A stretch of 64,000 bases of DNA, taken from Maniola hyperantus. Its lineage: Eukaryota; Arthropoda; Insecta; Lepidoptera; Nymphalidae. The notes beneath the pieces are model-generated. The model saw nothing but the letters and a program-made list of their open reading frames with translations. It had not been told where the DNA came from and made no database searches. This document shows positions 42,815-52,880 of the stretch, one piece after another (positions within the stretch are counted from its first letter, which is position 1; every line of letters starts with the position of its first letter). Made by a program: the position numbers and the translations under genes. Location of the stretch: assembly GCF_902806685.2 (NCBI RefSeq), contig NC_048556.1, forward strand, positions 5,952,001 to 6,016,000, read 5' to 3'.

Positions 42815-42965
42815 AGACAGGAGCTGTTATATCTTAGTGGTTAAGACGTCGGCCTGCTATATGGGGGGACCGCGGTTCGATCCCGGGAGAGGACATTTCA
42901 GATATAATGTGCATTTTAAGTAATATAAATTTAAATATCACTTGTTTTAACAGAGAGAAATTGAC
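42815..42965 (+). mobile_element. SINE S1, 3'-truncated
   Basis: Head CTTAGTGGTTAAGACGTCGG and box B GCGGTTCGATCCCGGGA are well kept. The body stops after the TTGTTTTAACAGAGAG block. Confidence 0.7.
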
Positions 42966-43171
42966 AAAAAGAGCAAGTGCCGAGTTGCTTACTGGTACTT
43001 CTCGGTAAAAAAAGGCATTTTGGACCAGTTTCTGTGATGCATTTGACAATTCAAAAGTACTTGTAAAAGTTTTTTTGTATAAAATATTATTCTATGAAAT
43101 TTCCAAATAAAAAAAGACTATCGCTAAGTTGTTGACATAAAAATATTGTGCAATGTGACCTAAGTAATACA

Positions 43172-43318
43172 AAATGAAGAGGGTTTCGTAGAGTAATTGT
43201 CTCTGTTGTTGAGACCGACAAAACATCACATAGGTATGAGTGCCAGAGGCATCGCTCTACGAAGCCGAAATCTCGCTCTAAAGGTCGATGTACAATATTT
43301 CTTGCCGGCTGTTGTAAC
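43172..43318. mobile_element. MITE family E, partial
   Basis: TTTCGTAGAGTAATTGTCTC pairs with GGCATCGCTCTACGAAGC, and GGTCGATGTACAATATTTC marks the right side. The left terminal repeat is absent. Confidence 0.55.
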
Positions 43319-43899
43319 ACTTACTAAATATTTTCTACAGAACTTCAAGTTAAACATCTTAAAAAATGACTCTTACTTATGTAATTAACCTATTCATTGA
43401 TACATAATATTTCGAATTTCCACATTGCAAGCGCATGGCATTGATCTACGACGCCTTTCGCATAGAAAAGACATCAACGCGTCGTAAACCTGATTGTATT
43501 AATATGGCTATCCGCTATTATGTCGTTTATTCAGGCACTTTTTTATTTTATGCATATCTGTTGTTTTTATTCATTTATTCATATACAAGTTAATCCTTGA
43601 CTGCAATCTTACCTGGTGGTAAGTGATGATGCCCAAGAAAATATTTCTGGTTTTTCTTAAATTCACACATCATGCTTTTTCTAGAACATACCTCTGGATT
43701 TTTCCCATTGAAAATAAACTCAAACTCAAATTATTTATTCAGAATAGGTAAAATTTTACGCTTACTGATGGTCAAAATTTTAATTTATAAGATGATATAG
43801 TGGTGATAATTAATACGTACCCTCTGAGAAGAGCCCACAATAAACTCCCGCTGCTGTCTGCCGTATCTGCCGTACTGTGATTACATGTTTTATTATTAT

Positions 43900-44034
43900 C
43901 CATACTAATATTATAAATGCGAAAGTGTGTCTGTCTGTCTGCTAGCTTTTCACGGCCCATCCGTTTGATTTTGACGAAATCCCGGGGAAGGACATAGGCT
44001 ACTTTTTATCAAGTGTGCCCCCCCCCCCCCCCCC
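43900..44034 (-). repeat. Family A repeat ending in a 17-base C run
   Basis: ATTATAAATGCGAAAGTGTG to GGACATAGGCTACTTTTTAT, then a homopolymer of C at 44018-44034, the longest non-A/T homopolymer in the window. Confidence 0.65.
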
Positions 44035-44329
44035 TTCCCTCTATCAGCCAAATGGTAGTATATAGGAACGTGAAAGAATTCACAGCAGTAGTATATATAA
44101 TCAATTTTAAAAGAAAGCTATCATGGCTAAGTAAGGTACACAGGTTAAGGAGTTATATCTGTTTTTCGAGGTTAATTAATTGTACGTAGATATTATGGGT
44201 TGCATATTTAACCATCGTCCTTTGTGGGCTCGTTTGAAGAAATGAACCGTGAAAAACCATGGAATTCAAAATATCCTCAATATTCATAAATGAAATAAAA
44301 GCACTATCCTAGGTTAGCTATAATAATTG

Positions 44330-44385
44330 TGACTACGGAACCCTACACCGTGCGTGGCCCGCCACGCACTTTGCCGGTTTATTTA
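44330..44385 (+). mobile_element. Family C terminal fragment
   Basis: ACTACGGAACCCTACACCG and GCACTTTGCCGGTTTA are the last ~50 bp of family C. Confidence 0.5.
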
Positions 44386-44727
44386 TATAGGACATCGGTA
44401 CAATGAATTATGACCTTATCTTTTCATTCAGTTTACCTTGTAAAGTCACTACAATCAGATAAATAAGGTCTCTTAATATCATTACCAGTGAACCAGTTAG
44501 GAACAAGTTCCGATTTACACTGAAATTTTATTAAAGGTCTAGATTTAAGTATTTACTTAATGGCTAAAAGGAGTTTTTTTAGAAATATTCGCAGATATCA
44601 AAGTTTATTGTACTTCCCTAGGAATCATGTTCACTAATCTGTAACTGAACAAATTAGTAGAAACTTTTCAAATTACTTACAGTACTGGCTACTTAATATA
44701 TACTATTACTACTATATAATACTAAAA

Positions 44728-44782
44728 GACTACAGTACGCGGCCGAAAGTAATGTACATCGACCTTTAGAAGGAGATATGCG
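44728..44782. mobile_element. MITE family E, one terminal repeat
   Basis: CAGTACGCGGCCGAAAGTAA and TGTACATCGACCTTTAGAAG match the left end of family E. Confidence 0.6.
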
Positions 44783-45621
44783 TTCCAAAAAAACATTTAA
44801 TGCGAGTTAATGGTATTGTTAGCGCCTTCACATTTTATAGCCTTCATCCGATGCATCATGCAGATTATTGCGTATAAGTGTGTATAGTACCCTCAGGTGT
44901 GTCGTACGTGAAGCGTGCAACGTGCAATGTGTGATAAATGCCAGGTGGGGCTGACATACATTGGATACGCCATTATTGTCTCGTATGTTATTCTAGTTCA
45001 TGACCATTATAAGGAAATTTGGTTCTTGGAGCTAAAATAGCTTGTATTTTACCAGGCCAAAATAACTTGAAAAACAAAATACCTATTTAAATATTTGATT
45101 CCTCTTATTTATTACCCTAGTTTTTAACACTTATTTATATTAACAATTTAACAACTAAAACTACTAGGTAGGTACTCATCAACATAAAATAGGCGTCGGT
45201 CACTTTCAACAAAAAAAAACTTAGACAGATTTAATAATATTATAACTATTTCAATGATAGATAGTTAAATTACTTATCTTTTTTATCTTAAAAAGCAAAA
45301 TTTAATAATGCAGACGCACAGCGTTGCTGATAGAAATATAATATTATCATAACGAAAAACTACCGTCAGAATAACGTGATCGATAGATCGCTTTATTTAT
45401 CAAAAATAAGCACCAACCACGAACGGTATAAAAGTATACGGTAGAAGCAACCATGGCTTACCTATGCATGTAGAGACTAACATATGCATAGGCTATGGGC
45501 TAACCTATGCATGGATGAAATTGCCTCCACCTTATGATAGAGGCAAACTCCTGCATACACTAGATGTTGTTCTGTCACTGAAATATCTATACATATTATA
45601 AATCTGTTCAGTTAAAATGGA

Positions 45622-47053
45622 CTAGTGATATGCAGCAACAGGGGCTACTGCCTTCACGACTGCTCCCAAGGGTTCCTTGTGGACAACAGCATTGAAGCCG
45701 TTGTGTGGGTCGGCGGTGTACTCCACGATACGGCGGGTGCCGTCGGGTTCTACAAGCGAGTATGAGCCTTGGACTACGTCTCCGGAACGAGACTCTTGTT
45801 GGCTCTTTGAGTCACCTGTGAACAAGGAATAAGAATTCCCTAGAGATCTCTTTAAATTTTTTGAAGTGAAGCTTCCTTTCTGAGATTATGCATTCGAATT
45901 AATGCGGGGGTAAAATGAGAAAAAATCGTCACCGTCAAAAACGCGCCGTAAAGTTGACAAAGAAATAAGACTAAATTACAAAATAAATAATAATAATTAA
46001 TAATAATTTGACACCGGTTATAATTTTTTAAAATTAAATATAGAAGGGCGGTCGCGTGTTTTAATTTTTAAATTATTTTCATAAATGCAACTAACCAGTA
46101 AGAGCATCCTGGATATCATAGGCGTACGAATATTGAGGGTTGGGGTCATAATCTTCGACTGGTGCAGCAACTTTGGCCACAGCGTAAGGCGCGAGCGCTG
46201 GTCGTGCGACTGCAAGTGGTGCTGCCAGTGGCGCTGCCAAACCGTACGGCCTAGCGTAGCTAAGTGGAGCTGATAGTAAGCCAGCTGATACGCTGGATGC
46301 TATGAAGATAACAGCTAAGAAGACCTATGTAGAAACCAATAAAAAAAGGAAAATAAGTACTGGTTGGTCCAATTTCGTGCAGATCTAATGTATGTAGGTA
46401 TCTTTAGAGATGGAGGAAGATGTAAAGAAGGCAGACCTCCGTAACGTAAATATATTGGAAAAATAGTTAGCTTAGACTTTCATCATGCGTAATCCATGCC
46501 TTCTAAGAAATATCATAAATACAAAAGTGTGTCCGTCTATCTGACTGACTGTCTTGTGTGGATCTTTTCACGCTCCAAATTGATCATGAAAAGCAAGTAA
46601 GCAAATGCTTAGCCAATTTTGATGAAATTTGGTACAGAGATAGGTTACATCCCTAGAACGTACATAGGCTACTTTTTTTCCTGAAAAATCAAACAGTTCT
46701 CGCGGGATTTTTAAGAACAAAGTCTACGTAGATGAAATCCCGAACATATCTACCTATTAGGTAGACACAGAATAATAGAGATAGGTTGCATCCTGGAGAA
46801 GGACAGTTATTTTTTATCATGAATTATCAAAGAATTCCCACAGGATTTTTAAAAATTTATATTATTCATGCGGATGACGTATCTACATACAAAAAACATT
46901 GAAGTTGGTTGGTGATCGATTTGTTAATAGGTACGATTTTGTACCTACCTAATACCCATGTTTTTGAAAGATTTTAACTTAGGTAAACATTTGCTTAAGT
47001 AAAGATAGGTGATTACCTACTTAAAAATACTGTAAGAACCTACTTACCTTCAT
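45622..47053 (-). CDS. RR-2 cuticular protein CP-g (142 aa), three exons
   Basis: Secreted chitin-binding cuticle protein. Exon 1: 47048-47053 (MK, GTAAGT donor). Exon 2: 46096-46324 (acceptor CTACATAG, GTTAGT donor). Exon 3: 45622-45815 (acceptor TTGTTCACAG). The first intron is phase 0 inside the signal peptide (MKVFLAVIFIASSVSAG). The second is phase 1 and splits a Gly codon inside the RR-2 domain at ALTG|DSKSQ, unlike the other six genes. Domain: VEDYDPNPQYSYAYDIQD, TGDSKSQQESRSGDVV, EPDGTRRIVEY and HNGFNAVVHKEPLG. The Ala/Pro/Leu-rich part lies before the domain (LAAPLAAPLAVARPALAP), and the tail is short, ending APVAAYH. A TATA box at 47121-47128 supports the start. AATAAA on minus near 45392 is a distant poly(A) candidate. 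Confidence 0.88.
46508..46740 (-). repeat. Family A repeat in the first CP-g intron
   Basis: CATAAATACAAAAGTGTGTC to GTAGATGAAATCCCGAAC; diverged. A second, weaker partial copy follows near 46780-46880. Confidence 0.5.
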
Positions 47054-47120
47054 ATTGAACTAGTGCGGTGGGCGCTTAGAAGATCTGAGGGCCTGTGATC
47101 GCAAAGGGTTGGATCAGTGC

Positions 47121-47128
47121 TTTATATA
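47121..47128 (-). promoter_or_regulatory. TATA box of CP-g
   Basis: TATATAAA on the minus strand, about 70 bp upstream of the CP-g ATG. Confidence 0.75.
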
Positions 47129-47734
47129 CTTGCACCGCAACATTACCCGCCCAGACACAGCCCATGTTATCGTGAACTGTAGCACCTGAATTATTTATGT
47201 ACCCAACAATGTATTAAACTGCGAATTTAATACACACGGGACTGCAATTAGAATATCTGGGTCACTTATGAACAGGACACGTTACATGCAACAGTAGGTA
47301 CCTATTGTACCTAAGTCGTTCATTCTGCCTAAGTACATTGGTGTGACATTGAAGTTAACTTTTTAAAAAGCGCATCGCGATTTCATGCACTTTTCTACAG
47401 ATGTCGAAATTGTTTTATTTTTATCTTTGAATTTAAATTTAAATTGTGTTGATTTTGATCTCGTGCAGCACGCAAAATGTAATTCTAGCAGCATCCCGTC
47501 TCAAAGCTTTATAAGTTTACTTAGCGACTGGTGACAAATGTCGAAGCTAAACCATGGCATTTCCTCAGGTGGTTGTCATGTAAAGGATATCTTATTATAC
47601 TTAATTTAAAACGTAGCAAAATTGGCGGTTTTTCAAATCATTTTATCGCAATAGATATTTTAGATTGAGGCCGGCGCGGTGGTATAATATTTCGGTGGCT
47701 GGCTGCAATGGTGTGTTTGACCAATTGGTTATTG

Positions 47735-47950
47735 AAAAGAAAACTAATTTCATGCTAACAAAGTAACAAAAGCCTCGTTCAAGTTAACCCCTTAGGCGGT
47801 TGAATTTTCAAAAATCCTTTCTTAACTGATGCCTACGTCATAATAGCTATCTGCACTGCATGCCGATTGTAAGCCCGATCCGTCCAGTAGTTTGAGCTGT
47901 GCGATGCGTTGATAGATTAGTCAGTCGTTAGCTTTTTCTTTATATTTTAT
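47735..47950 (+). repeat. Family B repeat, head missing
   Basis: GCGGTTGAATTTTCAAAAAT, CCTACGTCATAATAGCTATC and CGTTGATAGATTAGTCAGTC in forward order. Confidence 0.55.
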
Positions 47951-48112
47951 TCAAACAAACTTTTGCAAGATGATGATAATGTTCATGGCACACGCGTTTG
48001 GCGATTCATTGCTCGCGTGGTAGATCACGCGGCAGGCCCCGCCGAATGCGTTGTAGCGTCGCTAGTTGCGTTCCCCGTGAGTCTCGTAACGCGGCGTGGC
48101 GGGAGACAATAG

Positions 48113-48370
48113 GTGGAGTTTTTGGTCTTCAGGCACCGCCGCAAGTATCGCTGCAGACACGGCCATCGCCATCACCTGCTTTTCTCTAAGCGGAGTAACC
48201 GCAAAACGCGCCGCGCAACGCTTCGTGTCTCCATAAATGAGACCTTACGCGTTACGCCTCAACGAAGAAAAGTTTGTATCAGGTTTCTGGTTTCTATACA
48301 TAATGGACGGTTCGAGTACCCCGAATACTTACATGATGTCTACAGCAAGTATTACATCAGCCACGTATAA
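48113..48370 (+). CDS. Unrecognised Arg/His-rich ORF, possible last exon
   Basis: Not recognised. An open frame of 85 codons follows an acceptor-like TTTTTGGTCTTCAG ending at 48135. After it the peptide is very basic (HRRKYRCRHGHRHHLLFSKR, KTRRATLRVS, QRRKVCIRF) and ends FEYPEYLHDVYSKYYISHV with TAA at 48368-48370, directly before a family B repeat. The preceding 110 bp are GC-rich compared with the surroundings. I see no partner exon with a compatible donor and no TATA box. It could be an orphan exon, part of an unknown transposable element, or chance. Confidence 0.2.
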   Translation: MEFLVFRHRRKYRCRHGHRHHLLFSKRSNRKTRRATLRVSINETLRVTPQRRKVCIRFLVSIHNGRFEYPEYLHDVYSKYYISHV

Positions 48371-48602
48371 AATACTAGCTTATGTCCGCGACTTCGTTCG
48401 CGTGGACTACACAAATTTCAAACCTCTATTTCATCCCCTTAGGGGTTGATTTTTCAAAAATCCTTTCTTATAGCGGTAGCCTACGTCATAACAGCTATCT
48501 GCATGTCAAATTTCAGCCCGAAACGTCCAGTAGTTTGACCTGTGCGTTGATAGATCAGTCAGTCAGTCAGTCAGTCACCTTTTCCTTTTATATATTTAGA
48601 TT
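48370..48602 (+). repeat. Family B repeat, full forward copy
   Basis: ACTAGCTTATGTCCGCGACT to the CAGTCAGTCAGTCAGTCACC run and TATATATTTAGAT. It is the best reference copy of family B. Confidence 0.7.
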
Positions 48603-48644
48603 AATCTAATCACTTTAACTCAACACCCTTCACCAAATTGTTAT

Positions 48645-49100
48645 TTTCCCAAATTGCACGCCCACTAATAAGCACAGATCTCTTCTCAGAATGAGAAGGG
48701 CTTAGGCCATAGTCTGCCAAGCTGGCTAAGTGTGGATTGACAGAGCGGATTTCACCCACCTTAACATTACGAAGAACTCTCAGAGTTCTCGATGTTAAGG
48801 TCGCCAGCTCACTACTAAGCACGGATCTCCTCTCAGAATGAGAAGGGTTTCGCCATAGTCCACCACGCTGGCCAAGTGCGGATTGAAAGACTTCACGCAC
48901 CTTTGAGAACATTACGGAGAACACTAAAGGCATGCAGGTTCCTTACGTTGTTTTCCTTTACCGTCAAAGCAAGTGTTATTAATTGCGTAAAACGCATAAG
49001 TAAGTATACATAGCAACGAACAGTTAGAGGTGCATGCCCGTAATCGAACTGTCGATCTCCCGAATAGGAAGCGGACGTCTTAGCCACTATAACGGCTCTT
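48645..49100 (-). mobile_element. Two SINE S1 copies in tandem, reverse
   Basis: A partial copy (48645-48795: CAGAATGAGAAGGGCTTAGG) is followed by a nearly complete one (48803-49100: GGTCGCCAGCTCACTACTA to ACGTCTTAGCCACTATAACG). Confidence 0.7.
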
Positions 49101-49519
49101 TTATTGTCTCTTAGTGTGTTATTTAACTTGTATTGTCAATTAATATTCACTGTAATAAAATTTATTCTAAAACCTGTAAAAAATATAATAAGCGAATAAG
49201 TATACTGACGTAGACATAGGTACACTTAATCTAATATTAAATCATATTCAATGGGTCAAGGTATCTAAATGTAATAAACTGATAAAATATCTTCCATTAT
49301 TAAGTTAGGTATAATGTACCTACTTAGTGTTAAATATTGATGCAATTACATTTAACATAATCCATAATAATAATTAGATAGGACGTAAGGACAAAAGTAG
49401 GTAGTCAGGTAGGTAACGAAACTAAAGCCACATGCACACCAGCTGCCAAATTCGTAATTCGGCCATAAGTGGGTCGTAAGTACTTACATACCTTACCTTT
49501 ATTTTTTTCACAACAAACA

Positions 49520-49722
49520 GGACTCAAAAGAAAGAAAAAGTGTTTATTTGGAACCACGGATATAATCCTAAGATTTCCCCTCAACTAGTTCAACGCATTA
49601 TATTCGAATCTAACGACTCTTTAGATTTCGCTACTCACCGCATAATGCGTGAAAAACAATCGGTACATACGAGGCATAGGACTGCTACAAAACAGATCTC
49701 AGTCGGGTTTGTGTATAAGTAG
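49520..49722 (+). CDS. Unrecognised small ORF behind a splice-acceptor-like site
   Basis: Not recognised. After TTTTTTTCACAACAAACAG an open frame reads TQKKEKVFIWNHGYNPKISP and on to KQISVGFVYK before TAG at 49720-49722. The composition is protein-like (few Cys, balanced charge) and different from the repeats around it. No ATG starts it, so it would be a terminal exon. No matching upstream donor exon was found. Confidence 0.2.
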
Positions 49723-50307
49723 GTATATATTTTAATCCTATTACTGGCGCAAGCCGCACTGTTAATTGTTTTGGGTGCAATATAATTTTAGAAAATTTAA
49801 ATAGGGCTCTCTAGAGCTTTTGAAAACTTCATGTAAGTACCTAGTTATGTTATGTAGACCGTATGGAATAATCTAGATTCTACTGTTCACGACGGTAGTT
49901 AAAAAATAAAGTAGAATGCCCTATTTTTTAATTAATAAAAAAAGATTCCGATGAATTGAGAACCTCCTCCTTTATTGAAGTCGGTTAAAAATTACCTATT
50001 CAACGACTTAATTTTTTTTCGAGATTTCGTTCACGCATGGGTCAAGATTTCCTGTTGGATTTTTTAAAATTCTTTGTTCTTATTATAATGTGAACCTAAT
50101 TTGCAAACTCTCAAATTTCTAAATGTGCTTTTACAAGCTGTGCGTTGATATTAGATCTTCTGACATGTCAGAAGGTCCCGTTGATGTGGATGTCCTTTTG
50201 ATTATTTATTTACCTACCTATCAATAATCAAAGGTGTGTCCTAATAACTCCGAGAGCCGCTTACACTGACTGAGCATTTGACTAACGAGTCGGGGAATAC
50301 TGTTTTG

Positions 50308-50485
50308 AAGCCTCAATAGCTCAACGGTTAAGGACCGGGCTGAATTCCGAAAGGTCGGTGGTTCAAACTTCACCCGTTGCACTATATTGTCGTACCAACT
50401 CTTAGCACAAGCTTTTCGCTTAGTTGGAGGGGAAAGGGGAATATTTATTCATAATTAACATGGCTAATATTCTTTTTTTTAAACT
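50308..50485 (+). mobile_element. Second SINE family (S2), forward copy
   Basis: tRNA-like head AGCCTCAATAGCTCAACGGT and box B GGTGGTTCAAACTTC, then TCTTAGCACAAGCTTTTCGC and an AT-rich end. The partner copy is at 39285-39470. Confidence 0.7.
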
Positions 50486-50777
50486 GTACAATGAAATGCG
50501 CTTGGTGTGGACACAGCCTTAATCGTCTTGCTATAGTTATACTAATAAAGGCGGTAAAACAACTAACTTTTTGGGTCACAGCTGCGAGTTATCCAGTGCG
50601 TGTGTGGTTCATACAGTACACGAGATTGCTCATAATGCCCTGCCCTTATACGGTACGCCTAACTAATAACACTAGTATTTATGTTCAAGAGCTGTCAAAG
50701 ATTTAATAGGGGCATATTATAAAATTCGTAAAGGTGGGTCTCCACATAAAACCATAATGTACCTACTATATTATACA

Positions 50778-50905
50778 GTATGAGAAACGTTCCACACGGC
50801 CCCTGCGCTAGCCCGATGCGGAATAGCACGGACGACGTGCGGGTGTGCGGGACGTCCCCCCCGCCTCATATCCGATTGCCATCTCGACCTGTCGCGTACT
50901 ATAGG
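50778..50905. mobile_element. Family D MITE, partial
   Basis: GGCCCCTGCGCTAGCCCGAT core, then GATTGCCATCTCGACCTGTC. The left terminal repeat is lost. Confidence 0.6.
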
Positions 50906-51009
50906 TATATACATTTTGGACTACGCACTAGATTGGTTGTTCCAAACAAGTATTTTTTGAAGCAATACCATTGCTTATTAATGCTTATTAATGACTAGGT
51001 AGCTAGACT

Positions 51010-51480
51010 AGACTAAGTTTGGATTTAAAAATCCCGTTGGAACTCTTTGATTTCCCGGGATAAAAAGTCTATGTCACTATCCGGGTCTTTAAATGTATCC
51101 ACTCAAAAAATCATGTCAATCCATTGTTCCGTTGCGTCGTTTGAAGGATAAACCAACAAACAAACACACTTTTGCACGTGGTTTGACAGCTTTGTGGAAC
51201 ACGGTTTTTGTTCGGAATAGGTAACCGTTCTATAATTTTATTTCAATGGTGCAGTCCAACCTTTATATTGAGCTTTATTATAATACTAGCTTATGCTCGC
51301 GACTTCGTCCACGTGGACTACACAACCCCTATTTCACCCCCTTAGGGGTTGAATTTTCAAAAATCCTTCCTTGGCCGTCAGAATAACTATCTGCATGCCA
51401 AATTTCAGCCAGATCCGTTGAGTAGTACTTAGTTTGAGCTGTGCGTGGATAGTCAGTCAGTCACCTTTTTCTTTCCAAAT
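51010..51480. repeat. Family A fragment followed by family B copy
   Basis: Family A body at 51025-51170 (AATCCCGTTGGAACTCTTTG, AAACAAACACACTTTTG). Family B at 51283-51480 (AGCTTATGCTCGCGACTTCG to GTCAGTCAGTCACC). Confidence 0.55.
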
Positions 51481-51539
51481 ATCTATGCCCCTTTGTAGAG
51501 CGTAGCGAGATCAATAATAATTAATCCTTGGATGAATAA

Positions 51540-52690
51540 TTAGTTAATCTATGGCCCCTTTCTTTGAATTTGCCTTGAATGTTGAATTCGTTAATAATAT
51601 TGCCGGCTTTTTTCAGTAAGTACAACCTTCCAAACTATTGGTATAGTCCAAGGCGCAGGATAAGAGACACTACAATTTATTTTCCTACCCACAGTGCGAC
51701 ATGGCTCTCTTGGCACTTTAATGACATTGACAGAGGGGCGCTGTTGGTGAACAAAGGCTTAAAATCTTGCTTAAAATATTCAAACAAGAACAAAGGGGAC
51801 CACAAGGGGATACTACTTTACGACAACGTTAGTTCCGATTTTCGCCACGCGCCAAGATAGCCTTGTCGCACTGTACTGTATGTTTGTCTCAAGCAGCGCC
51901 ATCTAGCAATGATAGTTATAACTAGCGGTTGAAAGTTGTGGCAACATTTCAAATAAATCGGACATAAAAACAAATCTTAATCCAAATTAATGTTAACATT
52001 AAAATTAAATTTTCTAAACTACATATACAAAATAAATAATTCTATGCACTGGCTAGGTGCGTAGGTACATTCATGCCAGGCACCCTTCAGCTACCTATAG
52101 CAATGTTGTTACTTTATGGTATTTCGCACTTTTTAGGGCGAAACGAATAACGACTAATAGTAAGTGTCGAAGTCGAATGATATGATTATTTTAGAAGTTT
52201 TATTTTGACACTAGCTGATGCCAGTGGCTTCGTCCGTGTGGATTTAGGTTTTAAAATCCCCTAGGAACTTTTGATTTACCAGAACAAAAAGTAGCCTATC
52301 CGTAGTAGCCCGTCTGCAAAATGCAAATTACGAGTAGTTATCTCAGTATCATATATTTTTAAATTACATGTAAGTTATACGTACTAACATAGTTTTAAGT
52401 CTTTAAATATTACTACTATTTACTAACACCATATGGACCACGGTCTGAAATAAAGAAATTTTATTTTATTTATTTTTTATTTTATATAGGTAGGTAGGTA
52501 TATCAATTTCGTAAAAAACATTTACATCAATTTATAACCGACAGTTTCTAAATCTCATCAGTTTTGTAGTTAGCTTAGGTACAGCATCAGGATGGAGGAG
52601 TGGGAATCCAAATTTTTGTATGGGACATTGTTGCAAAGTTTCTCTATCGATTAGTAGTAGGTAGTAAGAGTAAAATCAAAATCCTAAGTG
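51540..52690. other. Gene-free stretch upstream of the CHIC gene
   Basis: AT-rich DNA with a family A fragment at 52210-52290. The open frame at 51579-51860 starts and ends in low-complexity sequence and resembles no protein I know. Confidence 0.45.
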
Positions 52691-52880
52691 GAAACACTGA
52701 CCTAAAGTGTCAAAAAATATACATAATTCAATATGGCAACCATGGCAACATATTTATTATACACTAAAAACGTCACTCCGTATTTCTTTTTGTAATGAAC
52801 GTAAAAATCTAACAAACATTTGTTCTTTGTTATGTTTTATAAACAGAAAAGGTATATGTGTTGTTGAGTTAGTGTTTAGA

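Noticed and set aside
51579..51860. 93-codon plus-strand frame
   Set aside because: No recognisable motif, starts in low-complexity AT sequence, lies in repeat-rich DNA and has no splice signals.
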